Part shown: in pieces, positions 8,565-18,593 of the stretch
Position numbering within the stretch: position 1 is the first letter of the stretch
How the letters are laid out: each line of letters opens with the position of its first letter
Origin: an uncultured bacterium
Lineage (GTDB): Bacteria; Actinomycetota; Coriobacteriia; Coriobacteriales; Coriobacteriaceae
DNA length: 45,311 bases
Direction of reading: 5' to 3'
Assembly: GCA_905214425.1 (NCBI GenBank)
Contig: CAJMLY010000017.1
Location: forward strand, 1 to 45,311
Notes under the pieces: model-generated
What the model saw: only the letters and a program-made list of their open reading frames with translations
What the model was told of the DNA's origin: nothing
Databases searched by the model: none
Position numbers and translations under genes: made by a program

Positions 8565-10550
8565 TTAGTTCTGCGAGAAGAATGGGAACTGTCGGGGATC
8601 CACTGGCGGATGCGGCATCGGACCACCCTGGGGACTACCTTGCGGTCCGCCCTGGCCGCCCATCATCTTTTCGATGGCGTCCTGAACCTCGCCCTCGAAC
8701 TTTTTCATTCCCTCGTGTAAACGACGCTGACCGTCTTCAGAGCGCAGCTCCTCCATCTGCTCGGGCGAAATACCCAGTAGCTCGCCCAGCACGCCCATCA
8801 TCTCGTTTCGCACGCGCTCGCTCGTATCCTCGTCAGCAAAACGGCGCACCTCGGCGCGCGCCAGCGAATCGACCGTCATACGCTCCTTGCCGTTAAGCCC
8901 CAGGTCGGACCACGCGAGCATATACGGCCAGGCACGCTCGGCAAACGAACGGGCCGAGACGATCGGCGCCGTCGGCAGCATGCGGCGGGCGGCCTCGCCC
9001 TGACGCACGAGCATCAGCAGCAGCGAGCAGGCCTCAGGCTTGCCAGCGGCCATCGGGATGTCGTCGAAGGGTCGGCTGCGGTCCACGTGCGCCTCGAGCG
9101 CCCCATCGACCTCACCCGGCTCAAGCCGGCCGAACAGCTGCGCCGCGCGGTCGAGCATATCGACCGGACCGTCAAGCGTCGAGAGCGCCTGCGCCAGCAC
9201 TCGCTCCATACAATCTTCCACCGCGTTGAGCGTCACGAGCTCTTGGGGCACCACGGCAGACGAGCGGTTGCGCACACGTGCCACAAACTCAAGCGTCGAC
9301 AGGTACACATCGCCAAAGGGCGCGTAATCGCCCTGGTAGCCGCCGCAAAGCGCCGGCGCCGCCAGCGCGTATTCGGTTTTGGACAGCGGGCTCAGCGCCA
9401 TCGCACCCAGCTCGAGCGCCGTGTCCTCCAGCATGAGACCCAGCGTGCGCGAGCGCAGGCGCTCGGCATCACCCGCCGACACGTCGCGATCGAGCACACG
9501 CGCCGCATCCGGTGCATCGCGCTCGACAGTGCGAATGTGTAAACGCTCGGCGATGGCGCGAACGGCGGCACAGCGAGCAGCCTCGGCCTCTTCCTGCGCC
9601 GGCGTAAAGATACGGTTGCGCCCCAGCACCAGGCCAATCACATTGCGCGGGCCCAGAGCGTCGACGGCCAGCGCCGCCAGCAGGGACGACGGCAAGTCGC
9701 CCTCGAGTGCCACCACAGCACGCGACGCACCGTGGGCTCGGGCGTTGTCGCGCACGGCGAGCACCAGCGCCTGCCACAGCCACTCCTCGGAACGGAACTC
9801 GGGCAGTTCGTGATCTTCCAGGGCATCGAGCATCACGCCGCGCTGAATCTCCTGAACCAGCAGGCTCTCCTCGAAACACGGCGCCTGGGCCACCACGCGA
9901 CCGCAGTCGTCGAGCACAAACGAACCGCCGGTATACACCGACTCGTCATAGGCACCGACCGGCGCCATGCAGGCAAACCACACGCTGCGCTTGGATGCGA
10001 TCTTGCGGTAGGCGCCGCTGCGAACGGCGGCAATGGCGGCAGTCTCGCGGTCGGTCATGTCAAACGCGTTGAATTGGAAATACGAAATGAGGTCAACACC
10101 GGTCGGCAACATCTCGAGTTCGCGGTCCAAGTCAAAAATCACGGCGATGCGCACGCCGTCCACGTCGAACACCGGCGGCGCCCAACGCGTGTCGCTGTTC
10201 TCGCCACGCTGCAGGGCAATGCTCGAACGCGCCGGCACCACATGACCGTCCTTGAGCATCATGTAGTCGAGCAGCGGCTGGCCCTCGAACGAAACCGCCG
10301 CGGGCACGATGCAGATCATGTCAAGCTCCTGGATACGCTCGGCGACACCAGTCAAGCCGGCAAGCATGTCGTGCTCAAAGTCGGCAGCGCCCACCAGGCC
10401 ACCGGGCATGGCGCCCATAAAGAGCGGAGCCGGAACGCACAGCACGCGCGCCCCGCGCTCGCGGGCCAGACGAGCCTGGTCCTCGATGCGGCCGCAAATG
10501 CCCTCAATATCACCCAGGCGCATATCGATCTGTGCAAGCGCGAGCTTCAT
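8565..10550 (-). CDS. NAD+ synthetase-like protein (nitrilase + synthetase folds) lacking catalytic residues
   Basis: A 661-residue homologue of glutamine-dependent NAD+ synthetase (NadE). An N-terminal nitrilase/amidase domain (1-260) precedes an adenine-nucleotide-hydrolase-type synthetase domain (275-600). Family landmarks remain: LAALAVDALGPRNV, LSKTEYALAAPALCGGYQGDYAPFGDV, and LVRQGEAARRMLP near the end. The chemistry does not remain. The nitrilase Glu falls at A41 (VPAPLF). The Lys falls at A107 (VVPARSS versus VVPKSY). The nucleophilic Cys falls at F139 (VIFDLD versus EICED). The PPi-binding SGGxDS loop is ALEGDLPSS at 281-289. A Gly/Pro/Gln-rich tail ends in FPFFSQN. It is therefore probably a pseudoenzyme with a structural or regulatory role, and not the cell's NAD synthetase. 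It lies between the sor and ruvC genes on the same strand. Confidence 0.75.
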   Translation of the reverse strand: MKLALAQIDMRLGDIEGICGRIEDQARLARERGARVLCVPAPLFMGAMPGGLVGAADFEHDMLAGLTGVAERIQELDMICIVPAAVSFEGQPLLDYMMLKDGHVVPARSSIALQRGENSDTRWAPPVFDVDGVRIAVIFDLDRELEMLPTGVDLISYFQFNAFDMTDRETAAIAAVRSGAYRKIASKRSVWFACMAPVGAYDESVYTGGSFVLDDCGRVVAQAPCFEESLLVQEIQRGVMLDALEDHELPEFRSEEWLWQALVLAVRDNARAHGASRAVVALEGDLPSSLLAALAVDALGPRNVIGLVLGRNRIFTPAQEEAEAARCAAVRAIAERLHIRTVERDAPDAARVLDRDVSAGDAERLRSRTLGLMLEDTALELGAMALSPLSKTEYALAAPALCGGYQGDYAPFGDVYLSTLEFVARVRNRSSAVVPQELVTLNAVEDCMERVLAQALSTLDGPVDMLDRAAQLFGRLEPGEVDGALEAHVDRSRPFDDIPMAAGKPEACSLLLMLVRQGEAARRMLPTAPIVSARSFAERAWPYMLAWSDLGLNGKERMTVDSLARAEVRRFADEDTSERVRNEMMGVLGELLGISPEQMEELRSEDGQRRLHEGMKKFEGEVQDAIEKMMGGQGGPQGSPQGGPMPHPPVDPRQFPFFSQN

Positions 10551-10589
10551 GGCTCAGCCCTTTCCGTCGTAAACCATCGAAATCGTAGT

Positions 10590-10622
10590 AAAAGCGCCGG
10601 CCGCATAACGCAGTCGGCGCTT
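10590..10622 (-). terminator. Probable terminator after the superoxide reductase gene
   Basis: An 8-bp stem (AAGCGCCG / CGGCGCTT) encloses a 15-nt loop and is followed on the minus strand by TTTTACT. It lies 45-78 nt past the sor stop codon. The T-tract is short, so termination may be partial. Confidence 0.5.
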
Positions 10623-10667
10623 GCATGTGCATATGCTAGCTATGATACCCCGAGCGGGGGCGCGCTC

Positions 10668-11030
10668 CTAGAATGTAGCGGACCACAGCCCGTGCAGGTT
10701 GCAGTAGGCATAGACGGTACCGGTCTTGGAGCCGCCCGCGAAAAACGTCGCGGGCTTCATGCCGGGCTCAAGGTAATGGACCTCCAGACGGCCCTCGGCC
10801 TCAAGCGCGATCCACTCAATGTAGTGCTCGGGCAGGCTGGGATGCTCAACCGAGCCCACGCGTGCGCGGATTACGTGACCGTCACGCTCGGTCTCGACAA
10901 CAGGCACGTGCTTCTCGTGCGCCGCGTCCTCAGTGTTTGCGGTCAGTTCCGTGCAACCGGCAGGGGTCGCAACGTCGTCGCCAAGGGCAGCGATGAGCTT
11001 ACCGTCGGGGTCCTTAAAGAATTTCGCCAT
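10668..11030 (-). CDS. Superoxide reductase (neelaredoxin / desulfoferrodoxin family)
   Basis: A 120-residue cytoplasmic protein that reduces superoxide to peroxide without producing oxygen, typical of anaerobes. The mononuclear Fe(His4Cys) site is complete: EKHVPVV, VEHPSLPEHYIEWI (two His), and YCNLHGLW (Cys and His). The extra N-terminal desulforedoxin FeCys4 centre is absent: only one Cys (TPAGCTELT) occurs there. This makes it a one-iron type with a short N-terminal extension (MAKFFKDPDGKLIAALGDD). The start at 11030 has AAGGAGA upstream. It is followed by its own terminator-like hairpin. Confidence 0.92.
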   Translation of the reverse strand: MAKFFKDPDGKLIAALGDDVATPAGCTELTANTEDAAHEKHVPVVETERDGHVIRARVGSVEHPSLPEHYIEWIALEAEGRLEVHYLEPGMKPATFFAGGSKTGTVYAYCNLHGLWSATF

Positions 11031-11195
11031 GATGTTCTCCTTTGCTGATGTGCCAATGTTCTTGATGGTTCTTATGCCCAAAGGCAGACAAACCATCCAC
11101 GGCATTGCAAATGAACACATAACGGATCAGGCAAGCGGTCGGGCCAAAATGCGTCGACCGTCCTGTCCGCTCCAGCAGTCCCACCCCGCGCGCGG

Positions 11196-14100
11196 CTAGC
11201 GACCGTCACCGCCGAGCAGTGCTAGAACATCCTCGCGCGTGAACAGTGCCGACGAGATGCCGTCGCCGCCGAGCACGCTGTTGACCAGATCGCGCTTGGA
11301 CTCCTGCATCTGCATAATGCGCTCCTCGATCGTGTCCTTGGCGATGAGCTTGTACACGGTCACGGTATGTTGCTGGCCAATACGATGCGCGCGGTCAGTC
11401 GCTTGGTCCTGCGCCGCCACGTTCCACCACGGGTCGTAGTGGATGACCACGTCGGCCGCCGTCAGGTTAAGGCCCACGCCGCCCGCCTTGAGCGAAATCA
11501 AAAAGACCGGAACCTCGCCCGCTTGAAACTGCGCGACCATCTTGGCGCGGCTCTCCTTAGACGAAGCGCCCGTGAGCTTAAGGAAAGCGATGTCCTCCTT
11601 GGCCAAGCGCTTGCTGATGATATCGAGCATACCCGTAAACTGACTGAACAACAGGATGCGATGCCCGCCGTCGAGCGCGCCGTGCACGAGCTCCATGCAG
11701 GTATCGAGCTTGGCGCTCCCCGCTTTGTAATCCTCGTAGTGTAGACGCGGGTCGCAGCAGATCTGGCGCAGCTTGGTGAGCTCGGCGAGCACCTTGAGCT
11801 TGTCTTTCTTAAACTCCCCGGCCTCGCGGTGCTGCACCTGCTGGGCGATGCGGTCCTGATTTGCCAGGTACAGCTTGCGCTGCTCACCGGTGAGCTGCGC
11901 CACGACAGTGTCCTCGATCTTCTCGGGCAGGTCGGCCACCACGTATTCCTTTACGCGGCGCAGCACAAACGGCGACACGAGCGCTTGCAGGCGGGCGGCG
12001 CTGTCGCCCTCGGCATGCTCGGCCGGGCTTTCGAAGCGCTTTGCAAACGACTCGCGCGTACCCAGCAGGCCCGGCATCAAAAAGTCGAAGATGCTCCAGA
12101 GCTCGGACAGGCGGTTCTCGATGGGCGTGCCCGTCAGGGCAAAGCGTACACCGGCCGGCAGGCGCTTGGCGGCGCGCGCTACCTGCGTGAGCGGGTTTTT
12201 AATGTACTGGGCCTCGTCGAGCACCACACGGGCAAAGTCCTGCTCGACGTACTCGTCGATATCGCGCCGCATAAGGTCATACGACGTTACAACCACGTTA
12301 TGCTCGGCCACGCCGGCGATTTGCACGCGACGCTGGGCCTTGGCGCCCACGATGGCGCACACATCGAGCGACGGGGCGAAGCGCTCCAGCTCGGCGGTCC
12401 AGTTGTACACAAGCGACGCAGGGCACACCACAAGCGTGGGCTTAGTGTCCCCCGCCTCCACGCGCGCCAGGACATGCGCAATCATCTGGAGTGTTTTGCC
12501 CAGGCCCATGTCGTCGGCCAAAATACCGCCAAGGCCCAGGTGTTCGAGCGAGCCGAGCCACTGGTAGCCGTCGACCTGGTAGCCACGCAGCGTGGCCTTG
12601 AGCGAGGCAGGTACCGTAAAGTCCATCTTGCCGAGCGTGTCCAGGCGCTCGACGGTACGGCGGAACGCAGCGTCGCGATCGGCATCGAGCGCGGGCGTGC
12701 GCGCAAGCATGCTGTCGACGAACAGGGTACTCGACGCGGGAAGCGACACGCCGTCGAGCAGGTCGACAGCATCGACCCCCAGATCCTCGGCAAGGCCAAA
12801 CGCGGCGCGCGCCCCCTCGTCCAGGCGAACGATGTCGCCGGACGTCAGGCGCGCAAACGTCTGGTGACGCTTGTAGGAGTCGAGGTAGATGGCAAGGTCT
12901 GCCGCCGAAAGACCGCTTGCGCCCAGCTCGACGTCCAGCAGGCTGCTCTTGACGGTCGCACGAACCGAGAGCTTGGGCGCAGGGTGGACCGAAATCTGGC
13001 GCAGACGGTCGCTGAGCATGACCTCACCCAGCTCGGACAGGGCAGACAGACCCTCGGTCAGCAAGCGGAACAGGCTCTCGTCATCGCGCTCCTCGAACGC
13101 CAGACCGCCCTCGTAGAAATCGAAGTACAGGGCCGCCGTGTCCATAACGCGAAACTCCGCCACCTCGTCGCGGGGCGGCACGCCGGGGCGTTGCTCTTCG
13201 AAGGGACTGCCCGGAGCGCCCAGGCTAAAGAGATCCGCTGACCAATCGCCGTAGGTAACCGTAATTTTGCAGGTCACGAGCCCATCGTCGACGCCGATTG
13301 CCATAGCAAAGCTCGGCTCGGGTGCCACGGTATCGAGCGCGGCGGGCGCGGTGAGGTCGGTGTAGTCGCGCAAAATGGGCAGCGCCATACGACAGAACTC
13401 CCCCACCTGGTCGGCAGCGATATGGACTGGCGTGCGACAGGGCAGCAAGTGCGATAGGAACGGCGCCGCATGCTGGGCAAACGCTACATCGGTGCGGCGC
13501 GCACGGCGGGTGTCGACCAGATAGGCAACGTCGCCCGAAGCAAAGCAGTATGCATCGGCCGGCAGGCGCAGATCGTAGCTGCCACCAGCCGCCGGCGCAA
13601 TTTTGGCGGCAAGGAGCGGTGGGCGCTTAGACAGAGCCTCGTCCTCCCCTTCCGGAGGCATCTCAACCGCCACGTCATAGGTGCGATGCGTCGTCGTCCC
13701 CCGCGACCAAGCGGGCTCAAAGGAGATGGTCTGGCCGCGCAGCAGGTCCAGCACATATACGATGCTATGCTCGGACAGCGGCAACTGACGCTCGGCGACA
13801 AAACCGCTGCGGGCAAAGTCGTACGACGCCGAACGCGAGTTTGTGATGTCATCGAGATAGGCAACTGTCGTCACAACAAGGTTGAGCAGCTTTGTCGACA
13901 CGTCTTCAAAGGCTTCGGGCGTATGGACAAACGTGAGCTTCTTGCCGTACGAGAAGGTGCCGCCTCGGACATAGGCGTCGGCCATGCCATCGATGTCCTT
14001 GACCACGTAGGAGACCGATCCACAGCGAATGCGAAGCTCGAGCGCCCAGCTAAAGCGGTCGGCGAACAGCGGATTGTAGTACGGCACCAGCGAGGGCTCC

Positions 14101-14660
14101 AACACCGCCTTGGGGGCATCGGGATCCACACTGCCGGCGAGCTTGCGGCGCATGCTCGCCAGCTCATCCATGCGCGCGTCCGAAAGATCGGAGAGCGCCG
14201 CCATGAGGCTGGGACTCGTGGGGACAGGCGCCGGAAAGGGAAAGTTGGGGTTGACGGCCGGCGCTTTGGGCGCGGTGCGCGCGGGCTGTTTCGGCTGCGC
14301 CGTAAACGTGCGAACCGGTGTGCGCAGCCCCTCAACAGGCTCAATGCCGCTGGCGTCCAGGTATGCCAGCGCTGTGGCGATGGCGTGCTTGCACATGCCG
14401 GGGTAACGATAGGCAGCGGGACAATCGCAATCGTAGTCGATTACCTCGTGCTCGTCCATGTCGAGCGCCACGTGCGTCCTGTACAGGTCGCCGCGCGAGC
14501 CGCGCACCGAGCCCTCAACCGTCACGTTTTTGGAGAAGCGCGAGCCGCTGTCCTCGATCGACAGCACGGCGCCGTTGAGCATGAGCGAACGCCCCTTCAT
14601 AAAGGTGCCGCTCATCGCCGCCTCTTTGCGAAGCGCCTGCACAAACGTCCCCTGCGCCAT
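11196..14660 (-). CDS. SWIM zinc-finger SNF2-family DEAD/DEAH helicase
   Basis: A 1154-residue SF2 DNA translocase. The SWIM zinc finger is near residues 55-80 (YDCDCPAA, then MCKHAIA: CxC...CxH). A long region typical of the bacterial SNF2-associated domain follows. The ATPase core starts near 680, with Walker A in DDMGLGKTLQMIAHV (~715), the DEAQ box in VVLDEAQYIKN (~815), TGTPIENRL, and the C-terminal helicase motifs LFSQFTGMLDII and DRAHRIGQ. Such proteins occur across actinobacteria and firmicutes with an unproven role in DNA or transcription-complex remodelling. The start is the ATG at 14660, with GGAGGA 5 nt upstream; an in-frame GTG lies at 14678. It follows dnaE by 28 nt, so the two are probably co-transcribed. 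Confidence 0.92.
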   Translation of the reverse strand: MAQGTFVQALRKEAAMSGTFMKGRSLMLNGAVLSIEDSGSRFSKNVTVEGSVRGSRGDLYRTHVALDMDEHEVIDYDCDCPAAYRYPGMCKHAIATALAYLDASGIEPVEGLRTPVRTFTAQPKQPARTAPKAPAVNPNFPFPAPVPTSPSLMAALSDLSDARMDELASMRRKLAGSVDPDAPKAVLEPSLVPYYNPLFADRFSWALELRIRCGSVSYVVKDIDGMADAYVRGGTFSYGKKLTFVHTPEAFEDVSTKLLNLVVTTVAYLDDITNSRSASYDFARSGFVAERQLPLSEHSIVYVLDLLRGQTISFEPAWSRGTTTHRTYDVAVEMPPEGEDEALSKRPPLLAAKIAPAAGGSYDLRLPADAYCFASGDVAYLVDTRRARRTDVAFAQHAAPFLSHLLPCRTPVHIAADQVGEFCRMALPILRDYTDLTAPAALDTVAPEPSFAMAIGVDDGLVTCKITVTYGDWSADLFSLGAPGSPFEEQRPGVPPRDEVAEFRVMDTAALYFDFYEGGLAFEERDDESLFRLLTEGLSALSELGEVMLSDRLRQISVHPAPKLSVRATVKSSLLDVELGASGLSAADLAIYLDSYKRHQTFARLTSGDIVRLDEGARAAFGLAEDLGVDAVDLLDGVSLPASSTLFVDSMLARTPALDADRDAAFRRTVERLDTLGKMDFTVPASLKATLRGYQVDGYQWLGSLEHLGLGGILADDMGLGKTLQMIAHVLARVEAGDTKPTLVVCPASLVYNWTAELERFAPSLDVCAIVGAKAQRRVQIAGVAEHNVVVTSYDLMRRDIDEYVEQDFARVVLDEAQYIKNPLTQVARAAKRLPAGVRFALTGTPIENRLSELWSIFDFLMPGLLGTRESFAKRFESPAEHAEGDSAARLQALVSPFVLRRVKEYVVADLPEKIEDTVVAQLTGEQRKLYLANQDRIAQQVQHREAGEFKKDKLKVLAELTKLRQICCDPRLHYEDYKAGSAKLDTCMELVHGALDGGHRILLFSQFTGMLDIISKRLAKEDIAFLKLTGASSKESRAKMVAQFQAGEVPVFLISLKAGGVGLNLTAADVVIHYDPWWNVAAQDQATDRAHRIGQQHTVTVYKLIAKDTIEERIMQMQESKRDLVNSVLGGDGISSALFTREDVLALLGGDGR

Positions 14661-14688
14661 CACTTCCTCCAATCTCACCCGGGGTAGC

Positions 14689-17600
14689 TTAGATAACCGT
14701 CACGCGGCCTTGGTTGCCGACGATGGCCTTGGCCTCTGCCAGCAGCGGAATCGAGCGTGCATTGACCTTGGCCGGCACCTCGGCACGCAGCACGCGCCCG
14801 TCGACTTGCTCAATAAAGATCTCCACGCGGTCGCCGCCCGGGTTGGTGGTGAGCACCGTGGCCAGGCGCGCCATATTGCCCTGGCTAAAGCGGCTGTTGG
14901 GCACCATGACCTCAAAGACCTTGGGCTTGTTTTTCTCCTCGCTAAGCTCCAGCGGCACAATCTCCTGCGCGATGATCTGGTCGCCGCGGTCCGAGCGCTC
15001 GAGCTTGCCCTTAATGCGCACAAACGCATCGGACAGCTGCGCGCCGGTCTCGGGATCGACCTCGCCGTACAGGTACCCCTCGGCCTCCTTGTAGGTCTTG
15101 GGGAACACCACGACCGTGGCCTCGCCTTCCATGTCCTCGAGTTGCACGATACCCATGGGATCGCCGTTTTTGGTCACGCGCTTGGATACGCTCGAGACCA
15201 TGCCGGCCCACCACAGCGCCTTGCCCTCGGGAATCTCCTGGTTGATGGTACCGCCCGTGGGGTTTTGCACCTCGTAGCCGGTGTCGATCTGCGAGAACGA
15301 GAAGTCGCGCGCTTTGCTAAGTGCATACTCAAACGGGCGCAGCGGGTGGTCCGAGACATAGATGCCCAGAACCTCCTTCTCCTGGCTCAGCTTAAGGTGG
15401 CGGTCCCATTCCTGGCCATCCGGATCGGGCACGCTCACCTCAAAGCCCGAGCCCTCAACGTCGCCAAACATATCGAAGAACGACGTCTGGCCGCTCGCGC
15501 GGTCCTTCTGGCGCTTTACCGCGGCATCGATGATGTTCTCGGGGTTGTTCTTGTCCACAAAGTGCATCATCTGGCGACGCGGATACCCCGTGGAGTCGAA
15601 GGCGCCTGCCTTGATCAGCGATTCGATCACGCGACGGTTGGCCTGGCTCGAGTCCACGCGCTCGACAAAGTCGTGCAGCGTCTTAAACGGACCGCCCGCC
15701 TCGCGCTCGGCGATAATCGCCTGCGCCACGCCGGTGCCCACGCCGCGGATGCCGGCCAGACCAAAGCGCACGCCCTCCTTGGTAGCCGTGAACTCGGTAC
15801 CGGACTCGTTGACATCTGGCGACAGCACGGGGATGCCGTCGTGACGGCACGCCGATACGTAATGCACGATCTTGTCGGTCTTGCCCGTGTAGGACGTCAG
15901 AACGGCCGCCATGTACTCGTGCGGATAGTGCGCCTTGAGCCACGCCGTCTGCATAACCAGGATGGCGTAGCCGGCGGAGTGCGACTTGTTGAAGGCGTAG
16001 GACGCGAACTCGAGAACATCGTCCCAAATCTTCTGGGCGACCTCGCGCGTGTAGTTGTTCTTGATGGCGCCGTTCATCCAGTGATCGTAGGTGGTCTCGT
16101 CCGAGCCATCCTCCCAGTGCAGCACCGTCGACGTGAGCAGCTTAATCTTTTTCTTAGCCACGGGCTTACGGATACGCGAGTCCGATTCACCCTTGGAGAA
16201 GCCGCACATCTCGACGGAGATGAGCATAACCTGCTCCTGGTAGACCATGGTGCCGTAGGTTTCGCCCAGAATGTCGTCCAGGCGGTCGTCGTAGGAGACG
16301 GCCGGCTCCTTGCCGTTCATACGGTTGATGTAGGACGAAACCATGCCGGCGCCCAGCGGGCCCGGGCGGTACAGGGCGATCAATGCTACGACGTGCTTGT
16401 ACTCGGTGGGCTTCATGTTCTTGATCGTGGCCGTCATGCCGGCGGACTCGACCTGGAAGACGCCGGCGGTGTGGCCGGAGCCCATGAGCTTAAAGATCTC
16501 GGGATCGTCAAAGGGAATCTCTTCCTCTTTGATGTCGATGCCGAAGTTCTTTTTGATGTTTGCCTTGGCCTTGGAGATAACCGTCAGCGTACGCAGACCC
16601 AGGAAGTCCATCTTGAGCAGGCCCATGTCGGCGACGGTATGGCCCTCGTACTGGGTAATCTCGACGCCGCCCTTGGTGTCGAGCTTGGTGGGCACGTGCT
16701 CGTTGACGGGGTCACGGCAGATCAGAACGGCGCACGCGTGCACGCCCTCGCCACGGGTGAGGCCCTCGATCGAGAGCGCCGTGTCGATGATGCGGCGGGC
16801 GTCGTCGTCCTTTTTATATGCCTCGGCAAAATCGGGGTTAAACAGATCCTCTTTGCCGGGTTGTTTGTCGAGCACCTGCTTGAGCTTGACCTTGGGGTCG
16901 CTCGAGACCATCTTGGACAGGCGCTGGCCCATGTAGACCGGGTAGTCCAGGACGCGCGCGGCGTCGTTGATAGCCTGCTTGGCCTTGATGGTCGAGTAGG
17001 TGATGACGTGGGTGACCTTCTCGGGACCGTAGAGCTGGCGAACGTGCTCCACGACCTCGAGGCGCCGCTCATCGTCGAAGTCCATATCGATATCGGGCAT
17101 CTCGGTACGCTGCGGGGACAGGAACCTCTCGAACATCAGACCGTTCTCGAGCGGGTCGAACGCGGTGATGTTCATGGCGTAGGCGACGATAGCGCCGGCG
17201 GCAGAACCACGACCGGGGCCGACGCCGATGCCGTTGTCCTTGGCCCATTGCACGTACTCGGCAACGATCAAGAAGTAGGCGGCAAAGCCCTTGTCGCAGA
17301 TGACCTTGTATTCGTACTCAAAGCGCTCTTTGATGTTGACGCCACCGATCTCGCGCGTGGCCCAGTCGTCGCCGTAGTGCTGGCGCAGGCCCTTCTCGCA
17401 CTCGCGGCGGAACTGACTCTCGTGCGTCTCGCCGGGGTCGAGCAGCGGGAAGCGCGGCAGGATGATGGAGTCCCAGTCCAGCTCCACGTAGCACTTGTCG
17501 GCGATCTCGAGCGTGTTGTCGCAGGCCTCGGGGCAATACGGGAACATCGCCCGCATCTCCTCCTCGGTCTTCATGTAAAACTCCGAGCCGGTCATGCGCA

Positions 17601-18492
17601 TGCGGTTGGGGTCGTCGACCTTGGCGTTCATGCCGATGCACATGATGACGTCCTGCACGGGCGCGTCCTCGCGGCGCAGGTAGTGGAAGTCGTTGGTGGC
17701 GATGACCTTGACGCCCACCTGCTTGGCGATATCGATGAGCGTGCGGTCCATCTGCTCGTCGGTCAGGCCGTTGTCGGTGGTGATGCCGTGTTCCTGGATC
17801 TCGATATAAAAGTCGCCGGGATCGAAGGTGTCGCGGAAGGTCTCGGCCCACTTGATGGCGCCCTCCATGTCACCGCGATCGATGTATTTGGGGATGATGC
17901 CGGCAATACAGGCGCTTGTGCAAATCATGCCCTTGGCATGGCGGCGCAGGTTGTCGAGCGTCACGCGCGGTTTGTAGTAAAAGCCCTGCACGGCGGCCTC
18001 GGAAACCGTCTGCATCAGGTTGACGTAGCCCTCCTGGTCCTTGGCCAGAAGGATCATGTGGTAGAGCTCGGGCTTGTGGTCGCGGGCAAGGGTCTCGTCC
18101 GGCGTAAAGTAGACCTCGCAGCCAAAGATGGGCTTGATGACCAGGGGCGGCTTGAGCTCGTCGATGTTGCCCTTCTCGTCCCACATGGCCATGTCCTTCA
18201 CATACTGGGCATGCTCGCGCGGGTTTTCCTCGGGATCGGGCTCCACCAGCTCGTCGCGGCGGTCCTTTTCCAAGAAGGCCTTGTCGTGGCTCCAGGTTTT
18301 GTACTCGGGCGTGTTGTGGTTGACGGCGTCGCAGGCCAGCGCCAGGTCGGGCACGCCATACATGTAGCCGTGATCGGTAATGGCCACGGCGGGCATGCCA
18401 AGCTCAACGGCACGGTTGACCATATCCTGGATACGGGTTGCGCCGTCGAGCATGGAGAAAACAGTGTGATTGTGCAGATGGACGAATGCCAT
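14689..18492 (-). CDS. dnaE: DNA polymerase III alpha subunit (DnaE)
   Basis: Replicative 5'-3' polymerase subunit, 1267 residues. The N-terminal PHP domain opens MAFVHLHNHTVFSMLDGA with metal-binding His residues. It carries an insertion of roughly 45 residues (about 60-105, charged and Glu/Pro/Asp-rich), which explains the length above the usual ~1170. The palm catalytic acids are in RTEMPDIDMDFDDERR (~467), with GVGPGRGSAAGA before it. Fingers, tandem HhH (IRGVGTGVAQAI) and an OB domain (MGIVQLEDMEGEATVVVF, ~1120) follow. It is DnaE-type, not PolC, because no DEDD exonuclease insertion is present. The ATG at 18492 has a GGAGC site. It heads the dnaE-SNF2 pair. Confidence 0.97.
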   Translation of the reverse strand: MAFVHLHNHTVFSMLDGATRIQDMVNRAVELGMPAVAITDHGYMYGVPDLALACDAVNHNTPEYKTWSHDKAFLEKDRRDELVEPDPEENPREHAQYVKDMAMWDEKGNIDELKPPLVIKPIFGCEVYFTPDETLARDHKPELYHMILLAKDQEGYVNLMQTVSEAAVQGFYYKPRVTLDNLRRHAKGMICTSACIAGIIPKYIDRGDMEGAIKWAETFRDTFDPGDFYIEIQEHGITTDNGLTDEQMDRTLIDIAKQVGVKVIATNDFHYLRREDAPVQDVIMCIGMNAKVDDPNRMRMTGSEFYMKTEEEMRAMFPYCPEACDNTLEIADKCYVELDWDSIILPRFPLLDPGETHESQFRRECEKGLRQHYGDDWATREIGGVNIKERFEYEYKVICDKGFAAYFLIVAEYVQWAKDNGIGVGPGRGSAAGAIVAYAMNITAFDPLENGLMFERFLSPQRTEMPDIDMDFDDERRLEVVEHVRQLYGPEKVTHVITYSTIKAKQAINDAARVLDYPVYMGQRLSKMVSSDPKVKLKQVLDKQPGKEDLFNPDFAEAYKKDDDARRIIDTALSIEGLTRGEGVHACAVLICRDPVNEHVPTKLDTKGGVEITQYEGHTVADMGLLKMDFLGLRTLTVISKAKANIKKNFGIDIKEEEIPFDDPEIFKLMGSGHTAGVFQVESAGMTATIKNMKPTEYKHVVALIALYRPGPLGAGMVSSYINRMNGKEPAVSYDDRLDDILGETYGTMVYQEQVMLISVEMCGFSKGESDSRIRKPVAKKKIKLLTSTVLHWEDGSDETTYDHWMNGAIKNNYTREVAQKIWDDVLEFASYAFNKSHSAGYAILVMQTAWLKAHYPHEYMAAVLTSYTGKTDKIVHYVSACRHDGIPVLSPDVNESGTEFTATKEGVRFGLAGIRGVGTGVAQAIIAEREAGGPFKTLHDFVERVDSSQANRRVIESLIKAGAFDSTGYPRRQMMHFVDKNNPENIIDAAVKRQKDRASGQTSFFDMFGDVEGSGFEVSVPDPDGQEWDRHLKLSQEKEVLGIYVSDHPLRPFEYALSKARDFSFSQIDTGYEVQNPTGGTINQEIPEGKALWWAGMVSSVSKRVTKNGDPMGIVQLEDMEGEATVVVFPKTYKEAEGYLYGEVDPETGAQLSDAFVRIKGKLERSDRGDQIIAQEIVPLELSEEKNKPKVFEVMVPNSRFSQGNMARLATVLTTNPGGDRVEIFIEQVDGRVLRAEVPAKVNARSIPLLAEAKAIVGNQGRVTVI

Positions 18493-18593
18493 GTGATGAG
18501 CTCCGATGCGGGTTCGTGTTCTGACTGAACGATTTTACCCCACGGCGCGGACAGCACCCGAACCTAGCCAAACCCACACGGCTCCTCTTGCAG

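Noticed and set aside
14458..18528. A very long open frame (1356 codons) on the plus strand antisense to dnaE
   Set aside because: Its composition is Leu/Val/Asp/His-rich as expected from the reverse complement of a GC-rich gene. The dnaE frame on the other strand has all domain motifs.
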